A stretch of 64,000 bases of DNA from NCBI RefSeq assembly GCF_005222705.1, contig NZ_STGF01000034.1:16974-80973 (forward strand), read 5' to 3'. The translations under genes and the position numbers were made by a program. The notes beneath the pieces are model-generated. The model saw only the letters and a program-made list of their open reading frames with translations. It was not told the DNA's origin and did not search any database. The stretch comes from Paenibacillus sp. SY21-1 (GTDB lineage: Bacteria > Bacillota > Bacilli > Paenibacillales > Paenibacillaceae). Of the stretch, positions 33,771 to 43,125 are shown piece by piece. Positions within the stretch are counted from its first letter, which is position 1, and each line of letters opens with the position of its first letter.

Positions 33771-34676
33771 TTAATCAAGAGAACGTGTACGCATCGCAAC
33801 GAGCCCCATCGGCTTCCACTGCAGAAAAGCAACGATACATATGAACACAAGCACCTTCCCTAGCGAAGCATTCGTCCAATATTCAAACAGCGTATTGAAC
33901 ATCCCGATTCCCGTCGCGCCCAGCACTGTGCCAACCAGCTTGCCGACACCGCCAAGCACTACAACCATAAAGGCGTCAACGATATAATAAGTGCCGAGAG
34001 ACGGCCCTATCGGCCCCATAAGCGTCAAGGCGCACCCGGCAATACCGGCAATACCGGAGCCGATGGCAAATGTCATCGCATCCACACGGCGCGTAGAGAC
34101 GCCAAGACATGCCGCCATATCGCGATTCTGCATAACCGCGCGCATCCTCCTGCCCGCGTTGCTGCGGTAGATGTACAGGTACATGGCAACAAGACACGCG
34201 ATAACCAACGCGATAATAAACAAGCGTTTGTAGGGCAGCAGCGTGCCATCCATAATGCGCAGGCCGCCGTCAAGCCAGGTAGGGCTTTTCACCGCCACAT
34301 TGGGCGCGCCGAATATGGAGCGCGCAACCTGCTGAAGCACCATCCCTACTCCCCACGTAGCAAGCAGGCTATCCAGCGGACGCCCATATAAAAACCGGAT
34401 AAGCGATACTTCCAATATAAGGCCAAACAGAAAAGCGATAGCGAAGCTCGCCGGTACGGCCAGCACGAAATACCAGTTAAACATGGAAGCCGGCAAATAT
34501 TCATTAAACAAGTTCTGCGTTAAATAGGTTGAATAGGCTCCAATCATAATAAGCTCGCCATGGGCCATATTAATGACCTTCATCAAACCAAACGTAATCG
34601 CAAGCCCCAATGCGACCAACAGCAGAATCGAGCTGACGCTCAGTCCGTTAAAAAGCTGCAGCAAGTAGACATCCAT
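33771..34676 (-). CDS. urtB: Urea ABC transporter permease UrtB
   Basis: UrtB is the LivH-type membrane subunit (301 residues, about eight hydrophobic segments). Family signs are ALGLAITFGLMKVINMAHGEL, the loop RRMRAVMQNRDMAACLGVST and VVLGGVGKLVGTVLGA. GAGGGGAGCGG precedes the ATG. It lies 90 bases after the end of urtC's neighbour gap and 114 bases after urtA, across a hairpin. Confidence 0.93.
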   Translation of the reverse strand: MDVYLLQLFNGLSVSSILLLVALGLAITFGLMKVINMAHGELIMIGAYSTYLTQNLFNEYLPASMFNWYFVLAVPASFAIAFLFGLILEVSLIRFLYGRPLDSLLATWGVGMVLQQVARSIFGAPNVAVKSPTWLDGGLRIMDGTLLPYKRLFIIALVIACLVAMYLYIYRSNAGRRMRAVMQNRDMAACLGVSTRRVDAMTFAIGSGIAGIAGCALTLMGPIGPSLGTYYIVDAFMVVVLGGVGKLVGTVLGATGIGMFNTLFEYWTNASLGKVLVFICIVAFLQWKPMGLVAMRTRSLD

Positions 34677-34710
34677 ATGACCGCTCCCCTCGCAAGCCCG
34701 TATGACCAGA

Positions 34711-34746
34711 GAGGGAGTATCCGCCTCAATTGCGACGTACTCCCTC
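34711..34746 (-). other. Intercistronic hairpin between urtA and urtB
   Basis: A perfect 9-bp stem GAGGGAGTA/TACTCCCTC (34711-34719 with 34738-34746) lacks a T-run, so it is more likely an mRNA-stabilising or attenuating structure than a terminator. It would favour higher UrtA than channel protein. Confidence 0.6.
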
Positions 34747-34790
34747 CATATACAGCTGCGAATTTGTGTTAAGCTATCGCTATTTCTTTA

Positions 34791-36062
34791 TTAGCTTGTC
34801 GGCTGAATGCTCGCCGCCCACTCATAACCCTTCAAGTATGGATCCGGCTTTACCGCCTCTCCCGAATTCCACAGCTCTTTGAATTGCCCATCGGCCTGCA
34901 CCTCGCCGATCCGTACCGTTTTGTAAATATGCTGAGTTTCGCCATCAATTTTCACTTTGCCTTCCGGCGCATCCCATTCAAGCTCCTTCGCCGCTTCCTT
35001 CACCTTCTCGACATCGGTCGAGCCGGCTTTTTCCACCGCAGCAGCCCATAGGTAAACCGCCGTATAGCCCGCTTCAATCGGGTCTGCCGTTACACGCTCC
35101 GCTCCGTATTTCGCTTTATAGCTTTCCACAAATGTCTTGTTCGCCGGAGTATCCGTCGTTTGATAGTAGTTCCAAGCCGCCAAATGTCCTTCAAGCACAT
35201 CAACGCCAATACCCCGGATTTCTTCCTCAGCCACCGATACCGACAGGGTAGTAATATCCTTGGAGGTTAGACCCGCGTCCTTAAGCTGCTTGAAAAATGC
35301 AACGTTGCTGTCGCCGTTCAGCGTGTTGTAAACAATATCAGGCTTTGCTTCTTTTATTTTGGAAATAATGGTACTGTAGTCCGTATGCCCAAGCGGTGTA
35401 TATTCTTCTCCGGCAAGCTCGCCGCCCTCAGCCTTCAACTGCTCCTTGATAATCATGTTGGCTGTACGAGGGAATACATAGTCCGAGCCGAGCAGGTATA
35501 CCTTTTTGCCGCGATTCTCCAGCAGCCAGGATACGGAAGGCACAATTTGCTGATTGGTGGTTGCTCCCGTATAGAAAATGTTTGGCGAGGATTCCAGCCC
35601 CTCATACTGAACGGGATACCAGAGCAGGCCGTTTAATTCCTCAAACACGGGAAGCATCGCCTTCCGGCTCGCAGAGGTCCACCCGCCGAATACCGTAGCG
35701 ACTTTATCCTCGGAGAGCAGCTTGCGCGCCTTTTCTGCGAAGGTCGGCCAATCCGATGCGCCATCCTCAAGGACCGGGACGATTTTTTTCCCCAGCACGC
35801 CGCCCTTTGCGTTAATTTCCTCTATTGCCATCATCTCGGCGTCAATAACCGATACTTCACTTATTGCCATCGTGCCGCTCTGGGAGTGGAGAATGCCTAC
35901 TTTTATTTCATCGCCAGATCCTGTACCGCCGCTCGCTCCATTGGAAGGAGCATTCGTCGCTTCATTCGTGCCCGCCGGCTTATTGGCTCCCCCGCATCCA
36001 GCCAGCACCATCGTCAAAGCTACCATCAGCAAGCCCATTTGATAAAATAATCTCTTTCTCAT
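34791..36062 (-). CDS. urtA: Urea ABC transporter substrate-binding lipoprotein UrtA
   Basis: UrtA is the extracytoplasmic urea-binding subunit (423 residues). It has a lipoprotein signal peptide ending LAGC (Cys23), a Gly/Ser/Asn linker, then a type I periplasmic-binding fold with VGILHSQSGTMAISEVSVID, YTGATTNQQIVPSV and AAWNYYQTTDTPANKTFV, all typical of UrtA. First gene of urtABCDE, behind a promoter that overlaps a perfect TnrA/GlnR box. No urease genes are in the window, so urea use depends on genes elsewhere. Confidence 0.95.
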   Translation of the reverse strand: MRKRLFYQMGLLMVALTMVLAGCGGANKPAGTNEATNAPSNGASGGTGSGDEIKVGILHSQSGTMAISEVSVIDAEMMAIEEINAKGGVLGKKIVPVLEDGASDWPTFAEKARKLLSEDKVATVFGGWTSASRKAMLPVFEELNGLLWYPVQYEGLESSPNIFYTGATTNQQIVPSVSWLLENRGKKVYLLGSDYVFPRTANMIIKEQLKAEGGELAGEEYTPLGHTDYSTIISKIKEAKPDIVYNTLNGDSNVAFFKQLKDAGLTSKDITTLSVSVAEEEIRGIGVDVLEGHLAAWNYYQTTDTPANKTFVESYKAKYGAERVTADPIEAGYTAVYLWAAAVEKAGSTDVEKVKEAAKELEWDAPEGKVKIDGETQHIYKTVRIGEVQADGQFKELWNSGEAVKPDPYLKGYEWAASIQPTS

Positions 36063-36143
36063 CTTCCCACTCCCCTATTCTTCTCCATATTCTTTTCAAA
36101 ACCGAACGTTTTCCTGTAAATATTTATCATCGTTCGCTTCATC

Positions 36144-36184
36144 ATTATATGTCGCGCCACCAATTCATGTCAATATAGTTTACA
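36144..36184 (-). promoter_or_regulatory. urtA promoter with overlapping TnrA/GlnR box
   Basis: On the minus strand TTGACA (36168-36173) and TATAAT (36144-36149) are 18 bases apart. TGTCAATATAGTTTACA at 36168-36184 fits TGTNA-N7-TNACA at every position and covers the -35, a position typical of repression by GlnR. Confidence 0.85.
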
Positions 36185-36303
36185 TCAAAAATGGGAAATT
36201 AGGAAAAACCGCCTTTTAACTAGTAGAAAAGTCACATTTTTGTTCGTTTTGGACTCTGACTTTCCATATCCCTATCCCTTATATGCAAAGATCTCAAATT
36301 TTA

Positions 36304-36320
36304 TGTAATTTAAATTAACA
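36304..36320. promoter_or_regulatory. Second TnrA/GlnR box upstream of urtA
   Basis: TGTAATTTAAATTAACA fits TGTNA-N7-TNACA at every position. It lies 136 bases upstream of the first box, in AT-rich DNA between prsA and urtA. Two distant boxes could allow looping or separate action of TnrA and GlnR. Confidence 0.75.
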
Positions 36321-36404
36321 TTTAAATAACGACTTTTTAGTCAGGACACCATTAATCCCATTCAATCGCTGCTGCCAGAAGCGTAAATCGCTTATGTTGT
36401 GCTT

Positions 36405-36437
36405 TTGCGGCAAAGCTAATGTTTTACGTTGAAAGAT
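36405..36437. repeat. Dispersed intergenic repeat, copy 3
   Basis: Ungapped match to 5954-5986 and 12019-12051, the most diverged of the three. It lies between the prsA terminator and the urtA regulatory region. An inverted repeat AAGCG/CGCTT stands just left (36379-36393). Confidence 0.65.
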
Positions 36438-36472
36438 AAGCCAAATGTCAGCGTGAAACCTATAATGCTTAA

Positions 36473-36514
36473 ATAAAAAAAAGCCCTCCGTACCGGTAAC
36501 GGTACAGAAGGCTT
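36473..36514 (-). terminator. prsA terminator
   Basis: A 15-bp stem with two mismatches (36481-36495 with 36500-36514, loop GTAA) is followed on the minus strand by eight T. Confidence 0.9.
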
Positions 36515-36528
36515 CATACTATGCTTAT

Positions 36529-37635
36529 TTATTCCGCTTTAGGAGTATCTGTCGCCGCAGGGGCGTCGGATGCCGGAGCGTCGCTTGCAGGCGCCTCGCT
36601 GGCATCAGGCGATGCCGATGGAGAAGCGGAAGGCTCCGGAAGCTTAATGTCGATTTCAAGCTTTTCAATCTCGTCAGTCATGTATTGGTTCATATGCGCA
36701 TACGCAACGGAGCCTTTAATGGCTTCTTTTTCCTCGTCGGTCAGCTTGTCGTAGACAGGAACCTCGCGTTTTTCTACAAGAATAACATGGTAGCCGAATT
36801 CCGTTTCAACAGGCTCGCCAATTTTGCCCACTTCCTGCTTGTACACCGCTTGCTTGAATTCCTCTACCCAGCCAGCGCCTTTCTGGTCAGCATATTGGCC
36901 GCCTTTATCACTTGAACCCGTATCTTCGGAATATTCCTTCGCCAGCTCTGTCCAGTCGCCTCCCGCTTCAAGCTTGGCTTTCGCTTCATTCGCGCGAGCA
37001 AGCGCCTCCTCAGCCGTACGAAGCTCCTTCGTCTCTCCCGTGGACTGATCGGTTTCGCTCGTCTTTACAAGGATATGGCGTACGGTTGCCGTCATGTAGT
37101 CGGCAGGCTTGTCCGCAAGCTCCTTCTTCATCTCGTCCTCGGTTACAAGCGAATTCATATGCGCAACAACGACAGCCGTCAGTCGGAAGTAATTCTCAAT
37201 ATCCGCATCCTTCAGATTTTTGGCTGCGATAGCTTCTTTCAATGCTGAATTCGCTTCTTCTTTAATGGCCGCCGTATAATCGTCCATCTGCAGCTTAACA
37301 TCCTCTTCAGCCTGCTTCTTCGCGTCGGCAGAGGCTAGATCGGCGATGGCCTTATAAGAGATATACTGGGTAAGCAGCTGTTCCTTGAATTGCGGAATTT
37401 CCACGATTTGCGCATACGTTGGCTGTACGATGGTGAATACGCCCAAATATTTGTCAAACTCGCTTGCCGTAACATTACCGCCTTTGTAGGTGGCAATTTC
37501 CGTCTTGTCTTCTTCCTCCGCTGCATTATTGCCGTCGTTTTTGGCGCCGCATGCCGCAAGCGTCAGCGTTAGCATGACAGTCGCCAGCAAAAGCGCCATC
37601 TTGCGCCATGTTGATTTATGTGTTGCAAACTGCAT
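36529..37635 (-). CDS. prsA: PrsA-like peptidyl-prolyl isomerase lipoprotein (foldase)
   Basis: PrsA folds secreted proteins at the outer face of the membrane. The 368-residue product has a lipoprotein signal peptide ending LAAC, a SurA-N-like region, and a parvulin domain (about 183-290: VRHILVKTSETDQSTGE, YSEDTGSSDKGGQYADQKGA, EFGYHVILVEKRE). The C terminus is a Pro/Ala/Ser/Asp-rich tail. GGGG precedes the ATG by seven bases. It follows mfd on the same strand, 116 bases downstream. Confidence 0.9.
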   Translation of the reverse strand: MQFATHKSTWRKMALLLATVMLTLTLAACGAKNDGNNAAEEEDKTEIATYKGGNVTASEFDKYLGVFTIVQPTYAQIVEIPQFKEQLLTQYISYKAIADLASADAKKQAEEDVKLQMDDYTAAIKEEANSALKEAIAAKNLKDADIENYFRLTAVVVAHMNSLVTEDEMKKELADKPADYMTATVRHILVKTSETDQSTGETKELRTAEEALARANEAKAKLEAGGDWTELAKEYSEDTGSSDKGGQYADQKGAGWVEEFKQAVYKQEVGKIGEPVETEFGYHVILVEKREVPVYDKLTDEEKEAIKGSVAYAHMNQYMTDEIEKLEIDIKLPEPSASPSASPDASEAPASDAPASDAPAATDTPKAE

Positions 37636-37751
37636 GTTGAATCCCCTTCCAATAAATAAAGTTGATTGTATTGTAGCAGATATGCGACATAAAAAGCGAA
37701 TTTAATGGAGTTCCTTACGCTAGCATGCCGTTATCTTTATAGCTGAATCTA

Positions 37752-40700
37752 TTAGGGAGCGGCCTTCTGCAGCTCCGGATTCTGCGATAGCACATCCTTG
37801 TAGCTTTGCAGGAAACGCTCAAGCGTGTGCAGCTTTTGCTCCATTGATAGCCCTTTTCCGCGCAGCAATATGGACGGCTGCTCCTCCTGTGCAGCGGCTT
37901 GCTTAAAGCGATTCTCGTGCTTCAGGCACAGCTGATCGACTTTTTTGCGGTCAATCCGCTTTTTCTCCGAAGCGGCAAACCGAAGCGTGATATCGTCGCC
38001 CTTGCCGCTTATCTGTTCTATGCCATAGGAGGTGCCATATACCTTCAGCCTCGCTACGGACATCAGATTGCTTACCGCTTGCGGCAAATCTCCGAACCGG
38101 TCGACAAGCTCCTCAATAACGTCGTCATTTTCGTCCATATTGCGGATAGCCGCCACTTTTTTATAGATTTCGATTTTTTGAATGCTGTCATAAATATATT
38201 CGGAAGGCAGATAAGCGTCCACGCTAATGTCAATGACCGTGCTAACCGGCTTCGTCTCCTCCACCTGTTCGCCGCTCATCTCCGATTTGCGCTTGGCAAT
38301 TTCCTCTGCAAGCATTTGCGAATACATATCGAAACCGACGGAGGCAATAAACCCGTGCTGCTCCGCCCCGAGCAAATTGCCCGCTCCGCGTATGGACAAG
38401 TCCCTCATCGCAATTTTGAAGCCTGAACCGAGCTCAGTAAATTCTTTAATGGATTGCAGACGCTTCTCTGCGACCTCCGTAAGCACCTTGTCCCGTTTAT
38501 ACGTGAAATACGCGTAAGCAATTCGATTGGAGCGGCCAACCCTGCCGCGCAGCTGGTAGAGCTGAGACAGGCCCATTTTATCTGCATCGTGCACGATTAG
38601 CGTATTTACATTCGGAATATCCACGCCGGTCTCGATAATGCTGGTGCTGACCAGAACATCGGACTCCCCGTCCAGAAAATCGAGAATCGTCTTTTCCAGC
38701 TCCTGCTCGCTCATTTGCCCGTGACCGACCGCAACTCTAGCATCCGGCACCAAAGCATTGATCTGCTCCGCCATCTGATAGATTCCCTCTACGCGATTGT
38801 ACAAGTAGTAGACTTGCCCCCCGCGCGCCAGCTCGCGCTCAATCGCCTCGCGCACAAGGGACGCGCTGTATTCGACCACGTAGGTCTGCACGGGAAACCG
38901 ATTTTCCGGCGGAGTTTCGATAACCGATAAATCGCGAACGCCCAGCATCGACATATGAAGCGTTCTTGGAATCGGCGTCGCCGTAAGCGTCAGCACGTCT
39001 ACGTTCGTTTTAAGCTTCTTGAGCTTTTCTTTATGCGAAACGCCAAAGCGCTGCTCCTCGTCGACAATAAGCAGACCCAGCGATTTAAAAATAATATCCT
39101 GGGACAGCAGCCTGTGCGTGCCGATCACAACATCTACCGTGCCGTTTTTGAGCGCCTTCATCGTCTCGTTCTGCTCCTTGCGCGACCGAAACCGGCTCAG
39201 CACCTGAACGTTTATCGGATATCCGGCGAACCGCTCGCGGAACGTCTCGTAATGCTGCTGGGCAAGAATCGTAGTCGGTACGAGCACCGCTACTTGCTTG
39301 CTGTCCATAGCCGCCTTAAACGCGGCCCGTATGGCAACCTCTGTCTTGCCGTAGCCGACGTCGCCGCACAACAGCCGGTCCATAGGCTGGGTTTTCTCCA
39401 TATCCTTCTTGATTTCCTCGATTGCCCGCAGCTGATCGCGCGTTTCATCATAAGGGAACATCGCCTCGAACTCCTGCTGGTAAGACGTGTCCTGACTGAA
39501 GGAGTAGCCCGGCGCAGCCTGACGCTCGGCATACAGCTTGATGAGATCGTCGGCGATATCCTGCACGGACGCTTTGGCTTTGCTCTTCGCCTTCGTCCAC
39601 TCGCTGCCGCCAAGCTTGTTGATTTTCGGCTCCCGTTCTTCCGAGCCCACGTACTTCTGAATCATATCGACTTGCTCAATCGGAACGGACAGCTTGTCGC
39701 CGCCTGCATATACAATGTGCAAATAATCCTTATGAATGCCTGCAATAACCAGCGTGCCAATGCCAACGTATTTTCCTATGCCATGGTTCTGGTGCACGAC
39801 ATAATCGCCGACCTTCAGCTCTGTATAGCTTTTGATCCTTTCGGCGTTGTCTACCTTCTTGTCCAGCCTCCGCGCCTTGCGCTGCTTTTGCGAGAACAGC
39901 TCGCCTTCCGTAATGACAACCAGATGGGAGGATGGCAGCTCAAAGCCGGACTGGAGATTGCCTTCCAGAATCGTCGGAATTTCCATATCGTAATCATCCA
40001 GCACGCGGCGAATGCGTTCCATGCGCTCGCTATTGCCGGCCAGCATAATGATGTTTGAGCCCATTTTGCTCCAGCGTTCCATTTCCGTTTTAAGAACGTT
40101 CATCTGTCCGTGGAAGCTCTGCATCGAACGGCTCGTCATATTGAGAATATTCTGAGGCTGAGTATGCGGAATTTGTCTTAGGAACAAGGACAGGAACAGC
40201 GTCGGAAGCTTTCGATGATGAAGAATTTCGTCCGTGTCGCGCGCAAGCACAAGTCCAGGCAGCGATTTGCCGTTCTGCAGCAAATGCATCGACCACTCCG
40301 CTTCATCCCGTTCCAGCTGCTTGGCCGTCTCGATCAGACGGGTCGGCTCATCGAGCACAAGCAGCGTATCGGCCGGCATATAGTCCATAATGGTTTGGCG
40401 CTCCGGATACAGCAAAGAAATGTACTTATACATCTCGGCAAAATAAACCCGTTCCCGCAGCTTCTCCAGCTCGCCGCCCATTTCCGAACGAAGCTTCTCC
40501 TTGGCCGTACGGTCGGTCATTTTGTCAAGCTGCTTGTCGAGGAGCTGCTGGGCATGAGCCGCCGCCCGCTCCATACGCGCGCTGTCTGCCAGCATCTCCT
40601 GGCAAGGGGGCACAATGTACGTCTCCATGCGATCCGAAGAGCGTTGATCGGCCGGATCAAAGGCGCGAATGGAATCGATTTCGTCGCCGAACCATTCAAT

Positions 40701-41279
40701 ACGCAACGCATGGACCGAAGTAAGCGGATAGAAATCCACAATGCCGCCCCTCACGCTCATCTCGCCGCGCAGCTCAACGCGATCGACGCGCGCATAGCCC
40801 AGCTCCGTCATTTGCCGCAGAAACGAATCTATAGGCAGCGCATCTCCTATTTTTAACGAAATTTGCGCTTCAGCCATCACGCTGCTAATTGGCAAATAAC
40901 GTCGGACTCCGGAAAACGGCACAACAATAATCCCGCGGAAGCCCTTGGACAGCTTGATCAGCACATCCATACGCTGAGCCAGCGTTTCCGGGCTCGAGAT
41001 TGCGGCCTCGGCGGCAACAAGCTCATTGGCGGGATATAGCAGCACCTGATCGGCCGAGAGACATTCTTGCAGATCCTCTGCAATCTTCTGGGCCGAAAAC
41101 ATATTGTGTGTCACGACAAGCATCGGCTTATCCGTATTCTCCTGCAGCGCGGCGATCAACACCTGCCGGGAAGAAGCGGCCAGCCCCGAAACCATCTGCT
41201 CGCGCATTCCTTTCTGAATGCCGGCTATTACGGATTGCACGTCCGTATCTTCGGCAAAAGCTTTCATTAACGCTTTCAA
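37752..41279 (-). CDS. mfd: Transcription-repair coupling factor Mfd
   Basis: Mfd removes RNA polymerase stalled at DNA lesions and recruits UvrA. About 1175 residues: UvrB-homology N terminus, RNA-polymerase-interacting domain (KVGDYVVHQNHGIGKYVG), superfamily 2 translocase with LLCGDVGYGKTE, LLIVDEEQRFG and QLRGRVGRSNR, and a C-terminal domain. The TTG at 41279 is favoured because GGGGTG lies nine bases upstream; a GTG four codons earlier overlaps that site. The gene follows pth and fin, as in B. subtilis. Confidence 0.96.
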   Translation of the reverse strand: MKALMKAFAEDTDVQSVIAGIQKGMREQMVSGLAASSRQVLIAALQENTDKPMLVVTHNMFSAQKIAEDLQECLSADQVLLYPANELVAAEAAISSPETLAQRMDVLIKLSKGFRGIIVVPFSGVRRYLPISSVMAEAQISLKIGDALPIDSFLRQMTELGYARVDRVELRGEMSVRGGIVDFYPLTSVHALRIEWFGDEIDSIRAFDPADQRSSDRMETYIVPPCQEMLADSARMERAAAHAQQLLDKQLDKMTDRTAKEKLRSEMGGELEKLRERVYFAEMYKYISLLYPERQTIMDYMPADTLLVLDEPTRLIETAKQLERDEAEWSMHLLQNGKSLPGLVLARDTDEILHHRKLPTLFLSLFLRQIPHTQPQNILNMTSRSMQSFHGQMNVLKTEMERWSKMGSNIIMLAGNSERMERIRRVLDDYDMEIPTILEGNLQSGFELPSSHLVVITEGELFSQKQRKARRLDKKVDNAERIKSYTELKVGDYVVHQNHGIGKYVGIGTLVIAGIHKDYLHIVYAGGDKLSVPIEQVDMIQKYVGSEEREPKINKLGGSEWTKAKSKAKASVQDIADDLIKLYAERQAAPGYSFSQDTSYQQEFEAMFPYDETRDQLRAIEEIKKDMEKTQPMDRLLCGDVGYGKTEVAIRAAFKAAMDSKQVAVLVPTTILAQQHYETFRERFAGYPINVQVLSRFRSRKEQNETMKALKNGTVDVVIGTHRLLSQDIIFKSLGLLIVDEEQRFGVSHKEKLKKLKTNVDVLTLTATPIPRTLHMSMLGVRDLSVIETPPENRFPVQTYVVEYSASLVREAIERELARGGQVYYLYNRVEGIYQMAEQINALVPDARVAVGHGQMSEQELEKTILDFLDGESDVLVSTSIIETGVDIPNVNTLIVHDADKMGLSQLYQLRGRVGRSNRIAYAYFTYKRDKVLTEVAEKRLQSIKEFTELGSGFKIAMRDLSIRGAGNLLGAEQHGFIASVGFDMYSQMLAEEIAKRKSEMSGEQVEETKPVSTVIDISVDAYLPSEYIYDSIQKIEIYKKVAAIRNMDENDDVIEELVDRFGDLPQAVSNLMSVARLKVYGTSYGIEQISGKGDDITLRFAASEKKRIDRKKVDQLCLKHENRFKQAAAQEEQPSILLRGKGLSMEQKLHTLERFLQSYKDVLSQNPELQKAAP

Positions 41280-41386
41280 CTTTTGTAACACCCCGTTTCT
41301 ACAGACGATGGGCAGAGCAAGCGCTCTCCCTATACATTGAAAAGAAGCCTCAGCCAGTCGCTAAGGCTCAATCTATTCTATTGCTC

Positions 41387-41617
41387 TTACTGAAGCGGAT
41401 TGCCTACCAAGTGAAGCTCCGGATTGGCATCAATCGCCTCGCGGCAATAGTCGCAAATCACTTTAACGGTCACATCGCCATTTAGGTCATACGCTATTAT
41501 ATCGCTGCGCTCCTCGGGGGTCAAGAAATGGAAACCGAGCTGCTGCTCCGTGAAATCCGACCTGCTCAGCGAGCCTAGCGATGTGTGACAGTGCCTGCAA
41601 ATGTAGTTTACAGCCAT
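41387..41617 (-). CDS. fin: Anti-sigma factor Fin (YabK)
   Basis: Fin binds sigma-F-containing RNA polymerase and helps the switch from sigma-F to sigma-G in the forespore. The 76-residue product has two zinc-type Cys pairs, CRHC (about 7-10) and CDYC (about 56-59), and HFLTPEERSDIIAYD. The ATG at 41617 has GGAGG seven bases upstream. A GGGCATACTG at about 41650-41659 on the minus strand resembles a sigma-F/G -10 element, but no matching -35 is clear. Confidence 0.92.
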   Translation of the reverse strand: MAVNYICRHCHTSLGSLSRSDFTEQQLGFHFLTPEERSDIIAYDLNGDVTVKVICDYCREAIDANPELHLVGNPLQ

Positions 41618-41713
41618 ATGTATGCCTCCTGAAGAATCGTTATACCCTTCAGTATGCCCACAATCGTCCAACTTAACGATCGCACATGCAAATTGTCCGT
41701 TTTTCCGCTAAAA

Positions 41714-42274
41714 TTAGCGATTGAATTTCGCCATTGTTTCCTCGAACGGAGCTTTCAGATTAAATTCCACGGCATCGCAAGCCGCGTCGATCATAGCTTT
41801 CAATTTCTCTTGCTCGCTCTTGGGGAAATTGGACAGCACGTAATCCGCAATATTCATGCCTGGCTGCGGACGAGAAACTCCCATGCGCACGCGATCGAAC
41901 GTCTGCGTTCCCAAATGCTGAATCAACGATTTGATGCCGTTATGGCCGCCGGCGCTGCCTTGATAACGAAGCCTAAGCTTCCCGATCTCCGTATCGAGAT
42001 CGTCATAAACAACGAGCCCGTCCTCCACATCGGCCTTGAAATAATCCAGAAAGGCGCGTACCGACTCGCCCGATAAATTCATATACGTCATAGGCTTGAT
42101 CAGCACAACCTTCGTCCCCTGAACATTTCCTTCTCCGAGCAGCGCGCGGCATTTCGATTGCGTCACTTGAATGCCCCAGCGCTTGGCCAGCTCGTCCACA
42201 ACCATAAAGCCCACATTATGTCTTGTATGCTGATAGGCCGCGCCGGGATTGCCTAGTCCTACTATCCACCTCAT
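41714..42274 (-). CDS. pth: Peptidyl-tRNA hydrolase Pth (SpoVC)
   Basis: Pth frees tRNA from peptidyl-tRNA that drops off ribosomes. The 186-residue product has MRWIVGLGNPGAAYQHTRHN (with catalytic His), KPMTYMNLSGESV and DDLDTEIGKLRLRYQGSAGG HNG in the usual order. The ATG at 42274 is set by this N terminus, with GGAG and AAGGG upstream. It follows ctc, as in B. subtilis. Confidence 0.96.
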   Translation of the reverse strand: MRWIVGLGNPGAAYQHTRHNVGFMVVDELAKRWGIQVTQSKCRALLGEGNVQGTKVVLIKPMTYMNLSGESVRAFLDYFKADVEDGLVVYDDLDTEIGKLRLRYQGSAGGHNGIKSLIQHLGTQTFDRVRMGVSRPQPGMNIADYVLSNFPKSEQEKLKAMIDAACDAVEFNLKAPFEETMAKFNR

Positions 42275-42410
42275 CGATCCCTTCACTCCTTTAAGGTTCA
42301 ATGTAGCACAATCATTCCCTGCGAGTAAACGGCTGCAATCGATTTTTTATCCCGATAGAGGCGGCTAACCTTTTCCTTTCGGTCCCCCAGCTTGCCATTC
42401 GCCTTTCGAA

Positions 42411-42442
42411 ATAAAACGCCGTCCCTGGGCGGGACGACGTTT
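42411..42442 (-). terminator. ctc terminator
   Basis: A 12-bp stem with one mismatch (42414-42425 with 42431-42442) is followed on the minus strand by TTTTATTTC. Confidence 0.75.
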
Positions 42443-42455
42443 CTAAGCGCAATGG

Positions 42456-43106
42456 TTATGACTTTTTGACACCCTCAAGCAGTTCTTCCTCGGAACGAGC
42501 CTCCGCTTCGGCAGACTCCACGGCAGCGGCTTCGGCCTCTTCCTCCGTAAGCTCCTTCTGCGGTGCAAGAATCGTGACGACCACCTGCTCGCTGTCCGTT
42601 AGAACCTCTATTCCTTCCGGCAGCTTGATATCATGTACGAGCAAGCTCTCCCCGACAAGCAGCGAACCGACATCTACCGTGATGGCGTCCGGAATGCTGC
42701 TTGGCAAGCATTGAATCTCCAGCTCATGTAGGATCATCTGAAGGATGCCGCCTTCCCTCACGCCTTGGGAATCGCCCTCCGTAGCTACTCGTACGTTGGC
42801 TTTTACATTCTCATTCATATTGATTTGATGGAAATCGACATGCAGCACCTGACGGCTAAGCGGATCGCGCTGAACATCGGCAACCATGACCGATTTTTTC
42901 CCGCCTGACGCAACGCTGACATCTATAATGGCATTAGGGTGCGAGCGCAACAAAGCTTGAAGCTCCTTGCCGTCTACCGAAATCGCCGCATTCTCCTTTA
43001 TCTGCTTACCGTAAATGACACCTGGAATTTTTCCTTGCAGCCGCAACTGACGCAGCTCGCCTCTCGTTGCCTGCTCACGCTTGTCCGCTTTCATTGCTAT
43101 TGCCAT
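42456..43106 (-). CDS. ctc: 50S ribosomal protein L25 / general stress protein Ctc
   Basis: Ctc binds 5S rRNA in the large subunit. The 216-residue product has the L25 domain (about 1-95: RGELRQLRLQGKIPGVIYG, VLHVDFHQINMNE), a TL5-like beta domain (about 96-185) and an acidic Glu/Ala-rich tail. AGGAGG precedes the ATG. In B. subtilis prs lies between gcaD(glmU) and ctc; here glmU is the direct upstream neighbour, 112 bases away, across a hairpin at 43126-43161. Confidence 0.95.
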   Translation of the reverse strand: MAIAMKADKREQATRGELRQLRLQGKIPGVIYGKQIKENAAISVDGKELQALLRSHPNAIIDVSVASGGKKSVMVADVQRDPLSRQVLHVDFHQINMNENVKANVRVATEGDSQGVREGGILQMILHELEIQCLPSSIPDAITVDVGSLLVGESLLVHDIKLPEGIEVLTDSEQVVVTILAPQKELTEEEAEAAAVESAEAEARSEEELLEGVKKS

Positions 43107-43125
43107 AATGGAAACCTCCTAGAAT

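Noticed and set aside
38955..40058. Plus-strand frame of 367 codons opposite mfd
   Set aside because: It is the antisense of conserved mfd domains; length reflects mfd codon bias.
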